From: Nitrosarchaeum sp.
GTDB lineage: Archaea; Thermoproteota; Nitrososphaeria; Nitrososphaerales; Nitrosopumilaceae
Length of the DNA: 64,000 bases
NCBI GenBank assembly: GCA_021414365.1
Contig: JAIOOR010000013.1
Span: 145,929 to 209,928 of the forward strand
Direction: 5' to 3'
Shown in pieces: positions 29,566 to 39,506 of the stretch. The position numbers and the translations under genes are program-made. The notes under the pieces were generated by a model, which was given only the letters and a program-made list of their open reading frames with translations, was not told where the DNA came from and ran no database searches. The stretch's first letter is position 1, and every line of letters begins with the position of its first letter.

Positions 29566-31724
29566 CCCTCACCATATGATAAATGTTGATTGTTTATGCT
29601 AGATTCAATTGGGATATTTACTTTGATATTTTGCAGTATTACTTTTTTCTCTAGTTCGACTGCTGTCATTTTCTTTTCTAGCTCTTCCATTACTTTCTTT
29701 TTCTCTTCTTTGACCATGTCTAGTCTTTCTTTTAGCTCCATATCTTTCTGAGATAGATTCTCTCGTTCAAGCTCAATCATTGCCTCTTTTCTTTCAAGTT
29801 CTGCCGCGATAGTTTTTTTGGCTAGTTTAATTTCTATGAGACTGTCTTTGAGTTCTTCATCTTTCTGAGACGTGTAATTTTTATCAATATCTGATGCCAT
29901 TAGGTCTTTTTCAAGCTCAACTGCTGCGATACTGTTTTTGAGCTCTTCTGTTTTCTGAGATATGTTCTTTCTTTCTAATTCAATCAGTGATTCTTTTCTT
30001 TCAATCTCAATTCCAGCAATTCTTCTCTCAAATTCTACTAGTGCAATTCTTCTTTCAAGCTCAACTGCTGATATATTGTTTTCAAGCTCTTCTGCCTTTT
30101 GTGCTGTCTTCTTTTTCTCAATCTCTAATTCTAATAATTTGTTTTCTAACTCTTTTTCTTTTTTGATAATGTTTGCCTTTTCAAGATACAGTAAATCATC
30201 TGTCTTTTCTATCTCTATTTGAACATGTTTTCTCTCTAATTCTACTGCAGCTAAATTCTTTTCTAATTCTTCTGTTTTCTGAGATATGTTCTTTCTTTCC
30301 ATCTCTACTTCAGCAATACGGTTTTTGAGTTCTTCTTCTTTCTGGATGATCTTCTTTTTCTCTAGTTCCATCTGCATCGTACTATTTTCGAGCTCTTTTG
30401 CTCTCTGAGATATGTTTTTCTTTATAGTCTCCATTGATTCAATATTTTTCTTGTGTTCTAATACAATTACATCCTTTTCCATCTCTACTGCAGCTAAATT
30501 CTTTTCTAATTCATCTGTTTTTTCAAATATTCTTCTCTTTTCCATCTCTACTGCAGCTAAATTCTTTTCTAATTCATCTGTCTTTTCAAATACCTTCTTT
30601 TTCTCTAATTCCACTATCTCTAAATTATTCTCTAACTCTTTTTCTTTTTTATCTATTTTTATTCTTTCAATCTTTATTGCAGACAAATTATCTTCAAATT
30701 CTTTTTCTTTTTCAGCAATTTTTGTTCTCTCGATCTCAAGCAAACTTTGCTTCTTTTCAAATTCAATTAGGAATCTTTGTCTTTCAGGCTCAATTATAGC
30801 TATTCTACTATCTAATTCATCTGCTTTCTGAGATATGTTCTTTCTTTCAAGCTCTATTGCAGACAAATTATTCTCTAACTCTCTTTCTTTTTCAGCAATC
30901 TTCTTTCTTTCTGCATCTAGTAGATTATTGGTCTTTTCAATCTCTGTCTGAACTTGTTTTCTTTCTAGATTGATTGCAAACAAATTCTTTTCTAGTTCTT
31001 CTGATTTTTTGATTATCTTCTTTTTCTCTAATTCAACTATCTCTGAATTTTTCACTAATTCTTTTTCCTTATCAGCAATGTTTTTTCTTTCAATTTTCAT
31101 TATAACTAAATTCTTTTCTAATTCATCTGCTTTCTTTGCTGTGATCTTTCTCTCGTTTTCTAGTAAAATCTTGCTTTGCTCAAGTTCAATTTGTAATTTC
31201 TTTGCATCAGGTGCTACTGCAGCAATACTGCTCTCTAACTCTCTTTCTTTTTGAGCCACTTCCATTTTATCAAATTTTAACATCTCTGAGTTTCTGTCTA
31301 ACTCTCTTTCTTTTTCAGCAATCTTCTTTTTTTCTAGTTCTACTGCAGCTAAATTCTTTTCTAACTCTTCTGCTTTTTGAGTCATGTTTTTCCTCTCAAG
31401 TGATAGTAGATTATTGGTCTTTTCAAGCTCTATCTGTACATGTTTTCTCTCTAATTCTACTGCAGCTAAATTCTTTTCTAACTCTTCTGCTTTTTGAATC
31501 ATATGCTCTCTTTCAATTTCTAGCAAATTTTTTGTCTTTTCAAGTTCCATCTGAATCTGCTTTCTCTCTAGTTTTATTGCAGCTAAATTCTTTTCAAGAT
31601 CACCTGTCATTTCAAACATCTTCCTCTTTTCAAATTCAACTGATTCTGAGTTTCTATCTAACTCTCTTTCTTTTTCAGCAATCTTCTTTTTTTCTAGTTC
31701 TACTGCAGCTAAATTCTTTTCCAA
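29562..31724 (-). CDS. Giant coiled-coil protein, C-terminal part (E/K-rich repeats ELEKNLAAVELE...); in frame with the upstream ORF
   Basis: 720-aa repeated helical sequence; separated from 31749-33554 by an in-frame TAG and 8 sense codons. Confidence 0.85.
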   Translation of the reverse strand: MEKNLAAVELEKKKIAEKERELDRNSESVEFEKRKMFEMTGDLEKNLAAIKLERKQIQMELEKTKNLLEIEREHMIQKAEELEKNLAAVELERKHVQIELEKTNNLLSLERKNMTQKAEELEKNLAAVELEKKKIAEKERELDRNSEMLKFDKMEVAQKERELESSIAAVAPDAKKLQIELEQSKILLENERKITAKKADELEKNLVIMKIERKNIADKEKELVKNSEIVELEKKKIIKKSEELEKNLFAINLERKQVQTEIEKTNNLLDAERKKIAEKERELENNLSAIELERKNISQKADELDSRIAIIEPERQRFLIEFEKKQSLLEIERTKIAEKEKEFEDNLSAIKIERIKIDKKEKELENNLEIVELEKKKVFEKTDELEKNLAAVEMEKRRIFEKTDELEKNLAAVEMEKDVIVLEHKKNIESMETIKKNISQRAKELENSTMQMELEKKKIIQKEEELKNRIAEVEMERKNISQKTEELEKNLAAVELERKHVQIEIEKTDDLLYLEKANIIKKEKELENKLLELEIEKKKTAQKAEELENNISAVELERRIALVEFERRIAGIEIERKESLIELERKNISQKTEELKNSIAAVELEKDLMASDIDKNYTSQKDEELKDSLIEIKLAKKTIAAELERKEAMIELERENLSQKDMELKERLDMVKEEKKKVMEELEKKMTAVELEKKVILQNIKVNIPIESSINNQHLSYGEG

Positions 31725-31748
31725 ACTGTCTTCTTTCTGAGTAATGTT

Positions 31749-33554
31749 CTATCTCTCAATTTCTAGCAATTTTTTTGTCTTTTCAAGCTCTATCTGTACA
31801 TGTTTTCTCTCTAGTTCTACTGCAGCTAAATTCTTTTTTAGATCATTTTCTTTTTCAGCAATGTTCTTTCTTTCAATATCTAAGGAGTTTTTGATATGCT
31901 CAATTTCCATCAGTCTTTCTTTTCTTTCAATTTCCATCAATCCTTTTTTTCTCTCCATCTCCACCGTGGCTAAATTCCACTCTAACTCTTTTTCAGCTAA
32001 TTTTTTCCTTCCAATGTCTTGAATATCTAATTCTCCAAAATCATCTGAATATTTTACCTTTGAAGGGTTTTTAGTTAATCCTAATGCCGTTAGCAATTTC
32101 GTTTTAATTGATATTGATTCATTGCTAGTTTTTTCTATGGCTTCTTTCTTTGGTCCTTTCTTTAATTTTTTATATATGATCAAACCAGCAATTGCAGTAC
32201 TGGAGATTATGGCTAAATTCATAAATGTTAAAGAATAATCTATGTTCCATTTTGCATTAATTGTTTTTGGACCATTCATCAAAATACTTCCTGTCGTAGA
32301 CATGGCATCAGAGCTTCCCTCCCACCCTTGAAATGTCCTCTGTTGCCAAAATCCTGCAGGATCACGTGGTGTGGTTATTCCAAAAGATGCTAGCACTCCT
32401 TCGTTGTACCAACTTGTACCTTGAGTTGTACCGTATTCAGAATTTACCACGAGTTGATATTGTTTTTTCCATATCCCTTCTATTGACTTTGGTTTGTCCA
32501 TGAATACTTTGGTGTTTGATGAATCTGACTTTACATCTCCATCCCACCCATCAAAAATTACTCTAGTGTTTGCAATTCCTATATCTTGTATTTCAGAATC
32601 AACTGATATCTCTGCAAAAGTTCCTTCATCATAAAACCCACTTCCTACAATATCTCCGTACTTGCTATTTACATTCAAGTAGAACTGATTCTTCCAATCT
32701 ATTGAAACTTTATGAGGACTGTCCATCAAAATATTTGTTGTAGGTGAACTTGAATCAGTAATTGTAGCTGAGTTTGATCCTACGTTGACCCATTCATTTA
32801 ATGTACGTTTTATTTCACCTTTTGATTTCTCTTCAAAATTTTTCATCTCCAATGCTGCACTTGATCCCTCGTTGTGCCAGCTTGTGTTTAGTACCTTCAT
32901 ATCTTGAGATGAATCTAAAATTTCTAATTTGTATTGCTTTGACCAATTTGCAGTAACTGTTTTTGATTCATTCATTTTAATAGAGTTTGACATTAAATTT
33001 GGAGTGTTACCATCACTCCATCCTGTGAATGCGTACCTTACACCATCTTGAAATTTATCATACACATATTGTTCTGCGACATTAAATTTCACAGTTTCTC
33101 CTTCCAAGTAACTTCCACTTCCAACTGTTTCTCCGTATGGAGAAATTATTGTCAGATCATATGCTTTACCATCAATTACATCTTGTGTGGTTACAACAGT
33201 ATTTTGTGATTGTTCTGGATGCAGTGAGTATATTGCAACTACTGTATGCTCTGTGTTCATCCAAACTGTAATTGGATTTCCTCCAACCCAATGATCATCT
33301 ACTTTCCATCCAACAAATTCATATGCTCCCCATTGTTCTTGTGCAGTTTCTGTTTTAACAAAAGAATTTCCTTCATACATACCTGATCCATCAATTGGCA
33401 AACCCGGCGGTGACGATTTGATTTTTAATTCGTAAATATTTGTATGAATTGAATTACTATCAATTCCATTTTCTCCAAAAACATTGTTAAATGATACAAT
33501 AAATAACAAACTAACCGTTAAACATAACACTGTATTTTTGACGTCCAATTTCAT
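31749..33554 (-). CDS. Envelope protein: signal peptide, five InlB-type repeats, one TM helix, start of a cytoplasmic coiled coil; ends at in-frame TAG 31751-31749
   Basis: Five units of the pattern ...GSG.Y.EG......F.GW.G.......V.M......A.W; TM FMNLAIISSTAIAGLIIYKKL; then ELEWNLATVEMERKK. Confidence 0.85.
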   Translation of the reverse strand: MKLDVKNTVLCLTVSLLFIVSFNNVFGENGIDSNSIHTNIYELKIKSSPPGLPIDGSGMYEGNSFVKTETAQEQWGAYEFVGWKVDDHWVGGNPITVWMNTEHTVVAIYSLHPEQSQNTVVTTQDVIDGKAYDLTIISPYGETVGSGSYLEGETVKFNVAEQYVYDKFQDGVRYAFTGWSDGNTPNLMSNSIKMNESKTVTANWSKQYKLEILDSSQDMKVLNTSWHNEGSSAALEMKNFEEKSKGEIKRTLNEWVNVGSNSATITDSSSPTTNILMDSPHKVSIDWKNQFYLNVNSKYGDIVGSGFYDEGTFAEISVDSEIQDIGIANTRVIFDGWDGDVKSDSSNTKVFMDKPKSIEGIWKKQYQLVVNSEYGTTQGTSWYNEGVLASFGITTPRDPAGFWQQRTFQGWEGSSDAMSTTGSILMNGPKTINAKWNIDYSLTFMNLAIISSTAIAGLIIYKKLKKGPKKEAIEKTSNESISIKTKLLTALGLTKNPSKVKYSDDFGELDIQDIGRKKLAEKELEWNLATVEMERKKGLMEIERKERLMEIEHIKNSLDIERKNIAEKENDLKKNLAAVELERKHVQIELEKTKKLLEIER

Positions 33555-33884
33555 TTAATTTCAAATATTTTAGATTATGGCAAGTAATTCATAGTGGTTT
33601 GATCAAGATGATCCAACAAGATTTAGCCCATTTTGTTCTGGACAAATATCTGTGTGTCTATTTTAAACAACATTTACTGTAAATACCTGAATTTTGTTTC
33701 TTTTTACAACGTTTTTTTATTTCAAAACCAATTATTTTTGAAATCTCATTGTATTACAATTAATACTGCTTGACGAATTAAGGTGAATATTTTTATTCTC
33801 TCCAAAACCTGATGTTGTTTTACAATTAGACTTGTGTCAATTATTGTTTACAGTATTTTGTATTAATCCACAAACCAATTTTAA

Positions 33885-35285
33885 GTGAAATACATGCAAA
33901 TTTTTTTATCACTATTCGAAATATTTTTTCTATCATTGCAAAATATCCCAAATGCAGTTGATCTGCCAGGATTTTTTTCTGATCTAGGGGATAAGATTGG
34001 CTTTAATTCTGGTTTTGACTTTACATCTCTTCAAAATCTAACCAATGTTTTTTCTTCACTGTCATCTGATTCAATAGTTTCTGCACCAATACTGCTTCTT
34101 GCTGCTGGCACTGTTATTTTCTTTGGGGTAATTGGAGAAGCGTTCTTTAAAAAAACAGGTATTCCAGATGTTGCATTTCTGATGATTTTGGGAATAATTA
34201 TTGGTCCTGTATTGGGGTTGATTCAACCCGAAGTTGTTCTTCAAGTTGTACCTTACTTTGCAGCTCTCGCACTAATTATTATCATGTATGATGGCGGATT
34301 AAATTTAGATCTAAAAAGTGTAGCAAGCACTGCTCATTTTGCAATAATTTTATCTGTTGTAGGATTTGCTGTTTCGGTTGCAATAGTTGCATTAATTGCT
34401 CATTATGGTCTTGGATGGGAATGGATAGAAGGTATTTTGCTTGGTAGTATAGTCGGTGGAAGTAGCTCTGCTATTGTTTTTGGATTGGTAAGGGATCTTA
34501 AAATTTCAGATAGTGCAAAATCATTACTAAGTTTCGAGTCTGCACTTACAGATATTTTGGCTACTGTTATTGCTTTTGTTTTGTTTGGAGCAGTCCTATC
34601 TGGCACTCTAAATGTTGGTTTTATGGGCTCTACTATTGAAAACGCCCTACTTGTAGGATTGATTCTTGGTTTAGGAGTTGGAATTCCATGGATGTATGTA
34701 ACCACAAAACTCTCTTCAAGCAAACACAGCTATATGCTTACTTTGGCAATTTTGTTTATTCTTTATTTCTTGGCAAATTATTTTGGAGAATCTGGAGCAC
34801 TTACTGCGTTAGTGTTTGGCTTGATGTTGGGAAATAAACGTCGTTTGGCAAAATATCTGAGATTCTCTTTGCCAAAAATTGAAAATGATGATCCAACTCA
34901 CAATCAAATCACTTTTCTAGTCAGAACATTTTTCTTTGTATTTGTTGGCTTGCTTGCAAGCTTTGGAAATATCGAGTTTATTGTATTTGGTATAGTCATA
35001 GCAATTGCAATTTATTTTTCTCGATCAATTCTCACCAAAATGATTTTGACCAAACGATTCTCACACCTAGACAAAAAAGTTACCAGTATTATGATACCTA
35101 GAGGGTTGGCAGCTGCAGTTCTTGCAACGTTTCCACTAACACTTGGATTGCCTAATGCCTCTGCTTATTCACAAATTGTATTTTCTATAATTATGGCATC
35201 CGTAATTATAACGACATTGGGATTGGGAAGTGCAAAAAAAATTCCTCCACCAGATCCTACTAGCGGTGGTTATATTGTTCCATAG
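33885..35285 (+). CDS. Cation:proton antiporter (CPA family)
   Basis: FGVIGEAFFKKTGIPDVAFLMILGIIIGPVLG; about 12 TM; start uncertain. Confidence 0.9.
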   Translation: MKYMQIFLSLFEIFFLSLQNIPNAVDLPGFFSDLGDKIGFNSGFDFTSLQNLTNVFSSLSSDSIVSAPILLLAAGTVIFFGVIGEAFFKKTGIPDVAFLMILGIIIGPVLGLIQPEVVLQVVPYFAALALIIIMYDGGLNLDLKSVASTAHFAIILSVVGFAVSVAIVALIAHYGLGWEWIEGILLGSIVGGSSSAIVFGLVRDLKISDSAKSLLSFESALTDILATVIAFVLFGAVLSGTLNVGFMGSTIENALLVGLILGLGVGIPWMYVTTKLSSSKHSYMLTLAILFILYFLANYFGESGALTALVFGLMLGNKRRLAKYLRFSLPKIENDDPTHNQITFLVRTFFFVFVGLLASFGNIEFIVFGIVIAIAIYFSRSILTKMILTKRFSHLDKKVTSIMIPRGLAAAVLATFPLTLGLPNASAYSQIVFSIIMASVIITTLGLGSAKKIPPPDPTSGGYIVP

Positions 35286-35332
35286 GCCTCAAACCAATAA
35301 AACTCTAATAATATGAGAACTTTTGATAACCA

Positions 35333-35695
35333 TTGAATTACGAAAATTTTTGCGCTCAAATCTTAGATACCAATCCCAAAATTCGCTTTGCCACTGTTTA
35401 TGATCAATGGGCTGTTCGTGTAGGGGGTGGCTTGCGTAAAGGCTTGACTAGTTTGCTCTCAGAGCACAAAGAAAATGAATTGGTAACCCTTGCAATTATT
35501 GACTGGCAGGCTCGCAAAGAAATGTCTCAATGGCTTGGTAAAACAAAATACACATTGGCTGAATATGACAAGGTTAAACGTTTTTCATTTTATTTGGGAG
35601 ATGATTATTTACTTCTAGTAAGCGCAGAAAAAGACGTCGACACAAATGTCGTAGTTGAAGATGTCATAAGACTATATTACAAAAATCAATCCTGA
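35333..35695 (+). CDS. Small alpha/beta protein, paralog of 40384-40740
   Basis: NYENFC.QIL..NP.IRFA.V.D.....V aligned with MDYEKLCDEVLKINPRVRFAGVLDIKGDLV. Confidence 0.7.
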   Translation: MNYENFCAQILDTNPKIRFATVYDQWAVRVGGGLRKGLTSLLSEHKENELVTLAIIDWQARKEMSQWLGKTKYTLAEYDKVKRFSFYLGDDYLLLVSAEKDVDTNVVVEDVIRLYYKNQS

Positions 35696-35767
35696 TCTTT
35701 GACTTTGTATGGAAATTAAAATACCATTAAAATTAACAACGCACTTTTTCCTCACAACTATGGATAT

Positions 35768-35863
35768 TTAGTCAGAATCAAAAATAGATTCAATGTTTCC
35801 ACTTGCGTTTAAGTAATGCATTACTGTCCCATGGGATAGCTTCGTACATCCAACATATTTCAT
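35768..35863 (-). pseudogene. Possible HTH gene remnant: MKYVGCTKLSHGTVMHYLNASGNIESIFDSD
   Basis: 31-aa reading frame with HTH-like pattern in a long non-coding gap. Confidence 0.25.
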
Positions 35864-36189
35864 AATCTCCGGCAATCAAATGGATAGTTAACAAAATGTT
35901 TGTTCAAAATGATCAACATATTCTGTTATGCAATTACTTTAAGATTAGAAATACTGTAAATCTGCTTAAATATTCATTAATTACTATGCGGTTTTGTCAT
36001 CAAGTCAAATTTAGTATAACTTTTGCAAAATTAGAACACTTTGTATTCTCATTTTTATATTATGGGATATATTTGACTAATGTCTGGTAAATACAAGAAC
36101 ATGATAACAGAAAATATGTGTTATGAAGTGGATATACAATTAACATTCATTACTAAAATAATACATGTTAAAAATTAGTATGGGTGCTG

Positions 36190-36239
36190 ATGATGAGCGG
36201 AAAAGCCATCTGATGGATGATGAGGATTATGAGTAATGA
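36190..36239 (+). ncRNA. Candidate box C/D sRNA
   Basis: C ATGATGA (36190-36196), D' CTGA (36210-36213), C' ATGATGA (36217-36223), imperfect D ATGA (36236-36239). Confidence 0.5.
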
Positions 36240-36281
36240 AGCATCCATACATATTTTCTTTAAAAAATTGTTTTTACTGAT

Positions 36282-36971
36282 ATGAAATTAGCATCTCTTT
36301 TTTCAGGCGGAAAGGACAGTGTATATTCTATTTATTTGGCAAAAAAACAAAATCATGAGATTAAATGTCTCTTGAGTGTTTTTCCAAAATCTGATGAAAG
36401 TCATTTACTACATTATCCTAATCTGTCTTGGACTAATTTGCAATCCCAGGCAATGCAAATACCTCAATTAATAATTAAATCTGAATCTGATGAAACTGGT
36501 AATGAAATTACTCTGTTGGAAAAAATATTGATTCAATCAATTGACGAGTACGGGGTGGAGGGATTAATACATGGGGGTATCCAAAGCCAATTTCAAAAAG
36601 AAAAATTTGAAAATTTATGTAATAAATTAAATCTGAAACCAATTACTCCGATATGGAATCGTGAACCTCTCGAATACATGAATGAGTTAATCTCTGAAAA
36701 TTTTGTATTTATCATAACTAGTGTCTCATCAGGCGGATTGGATGATTCATGGCTTGGAAAAATAATTACAAAAAATGATGTTTTCACTCTTTATGATCTC
36801 TCTAAAAAATTTGGTTTTAATTTAAATTTTGAAGGTGGTGAAGCCGAAACATTTGTTGTAGACTGTCCTCTTTTTTCACATGATATTAAAATAATTAAAG
36901 GAAAAAAAACTTGGGATGGTTACAGAGGAAGGTTTGAAATAGTAGAAGCGAGGCTAAATTTCAATGCTTGA
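36282..36971 (+). CDS. Diphthine--ammonia ligase-like (MJ0570/Dph6 family)
   Basis: MKLASLFSGGKDSVYSIYLA and EGGEAETFVVDCPLF. Confidence 0.92.
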   Translation: MKLASLFSGGKDSVYSIYLAKKQNHEIKCLLSVFPKSDESHLLHYPNLSWTNLQSQAMQIPQLIIKSESDETGNEITLLEKILIQSIDEYGVEGLIHGGIQSQFQKEKFENLCNKLNLKPITPIWNREPLEYMNELISENFVFIITSVSSGGLDDSWLGKIITKNDVFTLYDLSKKFGFNLNFEGGEAETFVVDCPLFSHDIKIIKGKKTWDGYRGRFEIVEARLNFNA

Positions 36972-38289
36972 CAGTTTAAAGAACAATCTACGTGACGCAA
37001 TCAAAAAAATTGTAAAATCTTCTGGCATAGATGAGGAGCTAATCAAAGAACTTTCGAAGGATGTTCAAAGAGCATTATTGCAGTCTGATGTTAATGTAAG
37101 ATTGGTTCTTGAAATTACGAAGCAATTAGAAGCACGTTCATTAAATGAGACGCCTCCTCCTGGATTATCTAGAAAAGATCACATTGTGAAAATTCTCTAC
37201 GATGAACTTGCAAAATTACTTGGTAAAGAAACTGATTTTGATTTCAAACCTGGTAAGCAAAACAAGATTATCATGCTTGGAATTCAAGGAAGTGGTAAAA
37301 CAACTGTAACTGCAAAACTTGCTAAATTTCTAACTAAACAAGGTTATTCAGTTGGAGTAATCGGTGCGGATACATACAGACCAGGTGCATTAGTTCAATT
37401 ACGAACCATGTGTGAAAAATCAAATGTTGAAGTGTACGGTGAACCCAACAACAAAGATTCCCCTGATATAGTAAAAAACGGTTTAAAATATTATGAAAAT
37501 TCACCTTTAGATATAATCATAATTGATACTGCTGGAAGACACAAAGAGGAAAAGGATCTTTTATCTGAAATGAAACAAATTAACAAAGTCTCAGATCCTG
37601 ATCTTGCAATTCTTGTAATTGACGGAACAATTGGTCAACAATGTTTCAATCAGGCAGAGGCATTTCATAAAACCATCCCAGTCGGTGGAATTATTATTAC
37701 AAAATTAGATAGCTCTGCAAAAGGTGGTGGTGCAATTGCTGCTTCTGCAGCTACTGGTGCTCAAATCATGTATGTTGGAACAGGAGAAAGAATTGATGAT
37801 TTAGAAAAATTCTCTCCTACTAGATTTGTTGGTAGATTGCTTGGAATGGGTGATATTCAAGCAGTATTGGATTTGGCAAAAAGATTGGAAAATGAAGGAG
37901 ATGATGTCAGATTAAAGCGAATTTCCAGTGGAAAAATGAACATGGATGATTTTTTCTATCAATTAGAAGAAGTGACTAAAGTAGGCTCGCTGAAAGGATT
38001 TCTTGATAACATGCCTGGTCTTTCAGGTATGGTAAAAGATGATCAATTAGATCAAATGGAAGGAAGAGTATCAAAATGGCGATTCATTATTCAAAGTATG
38101 ACTAAAGCAGAAAAAGCAGATCCTGACATATTGAATTCGCCAAGAATTAAAAGAATTTCACGGGGCTCTGGTTGGCCAGAACATGAAGTAAAAGAACTGC
38201 TCAAGAATTATAAAAATTCAAAAAATATGATGAAGGCATCAAAAGGAAGACAGATGCAAGGCACACTTCGTCGTATGGGCTTTGGTTAG
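36964..38289 (+). CDS. srp54: Signal recognition particle SRP54
   Basis: [38 protein letters not shown] domain. Confidence 0.97.
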   Translation: MLDSLKNNLRDAIKKIVKSSGIDEELIKELSKDVQRALLQSDVNVRLVLEITKQLEARSLNETPPPGLSRKDHIVKILYDELAKLLGKETDFDFKPGKQNKIIMLGIQGSGKTTVTAKLAKFLTKQGYSVGVIGADTYRPGALVQLRTMCEKSNVEVYGEPNNKDSPDIVKNGLKYYENSPLDIIIIDTAGRHKEEKDLLSEMKQINKVSDPDLAILVIDGTIGQQCFNQAEAFHKTIPVGGIIITKLDSSAKGGGAIAASAATGAQIMYVGTGERIDDLEKFSPTRFVGRLLGMGDIQAVLDLAKRLENEGDDVRLKRISSGKMNMDDFFYQLEEVTKVGSLKGFLDNMPGLSGMVKDDQLDQMEGRVSKWRFIIQSMTKAEKADPDILNSPRIKRISRGSGWPEHEVKELLKNYKNSKNMMKASKGRQMQGTLRRMGFG

Positions 38290-38321
38290 GATCCCAATCC
38301 ATTTGTTAATTAGAAAATAAA

Positions 38322-39470
38322 ATGACTATTAAAGAAATTATTCCTACTGCAAATCAAATTCTAAAATCTCATTATTTATGTGATAGCTGTTTAGGTAGAT
38401 TATTTTCTAAACAAATGAATCTCTCTTCAAATAAATTACTCGGAAAAAAATTAAAGATGCATAAAAAACAATCATCAAAAAAATGTTTTATCTGTAAAAA
38501 TCTTTTAGATAATTTAGCACCGTACTTGAAATTAATGTTGGATTATTCTTCTCAATATGATTTTTCATCAATAATCGTTGGGGCTTTGATTAAACCGTCG
38601 ATTATAGATAGAGATGATTACATTAGATCGAAATACAAACTTAAAGGAATTGACAGTGTTAAAACTGACATCACCAAAGAACTTGGAAAACAATTCATTA
38701 AAAAAACAAAGAAAATAATTGATTTTCTAAATCCTGATCTTACTTTTACAATTAACTTTAAAGATGAATCATGTCAATTACGTTCAAAACCTATTTTATT
38801 ACATGGAAGATATACAAAATCTGAAAGAGGACTTCCTCAAAAACAAAAATCATGTGATAATTGTATAGGCAAGGGTTGCAGAATTTGTAATTTCCACGGT
38901 ATATCTGAATATGATAGTGTTGAAGGAAAAATTTCAAAGTTTCTTTTTGATAAATTTGGAGGAACCACTGTAAAATTTACATGGGTTGGTGGTGAAGATA
39001 AGGACAGTCTAGTTTTGGGCTCAGGTCGTCCATTTTTTGTAAAACTCCAAAACCCATTTAAAAGAAATACACGCATATCAAAAAAAGTAAATCTTACCTC
39101 TATCGTTATTCATAATTTCAAAATAATCTCAGAACCTCCAAAAACCCCTATTCGATTCAATTCTTCAATAGTATTAGAAATTTCTACTGAAAATGAAATT
39201 TCATCCAATGATATGGAGAAATTAAAGAATATCACAAGTAAGCCCGTGGTAGTTTACGAAAAATCTGGTAAACGTTCTGAAAAAACTATATATGATTTAA
39301 AATATGCAAAAGCCACAAAAAATCATTTTACTTTATTTCTCAAAGCAGAAGGTGGGTTGCCCGTAAAGCGATTTATAGATGGTGACGACGTGAGTCCTGG
39401 CATACGCCAAATTATGAACGATAAATGTACTTGTGACTCGTTTGATTTTCTTGAAATTGACTTAAAATGA
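38322..39470 (+). CDS. pus10: tRNA pseudouridine synthase Pus10
   Basis: CDSCLGRLFSK, CDNCIGKGCRICNFHG, GREDKDSLVLGSGRPF-like region. Confidence 0.92.
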   Translation: MTIKEIIPTANQILKSHYLCDSCLGRLFSKQMNLSSNKLLGKKLKMHKKQSSKKCFICKNLLDNLAPYLKLMLDYSSQYDFSSIIVGALIKPSIIDRDDYIRSKYKLKGIDSVKTDITKELGKQFIKKTKKIIDFLNPDLTFTINFKDESCQLRSKPILLHGRYTKSERGLPQKQKSCDNCIGKGCRICNFHGISEYDSVEGKISKFLFDKFGGTTVKFTWVGGEDKDSLVLGSGRPFFVKLQNPFKRNTRISKKVNLTSIVIHNFKIISEPPKTPIRFNSSIVLEISTENEISSNDMEKLKNITSKPVVVYEKSGKRSEKTIYDLKYAKATKNHFTLFLKAEGGLPVKRFIDGDDVSPGIRQIMNDKCTCDSFDFLEIDLK

Positions 39471-39506
39471 TAACAATTAACTAATCCCTAATTTTCTAGA
39501 TTAATC

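Noticed and set aside
29962-32022. Several + strand ORFs (29962, 30412, 30434, 30970, 31202, 31744) opposite the coiled-coil gene
   Set aside because: Low-complexity F/S/L-rich shadow translations of the E/K-rich repeat gene on the minus strand.
35896-36090. 64-aa + strand ORF in the long gap
   Set aside because: Composition is AT-driven, with no recognisable family and no supporting context.
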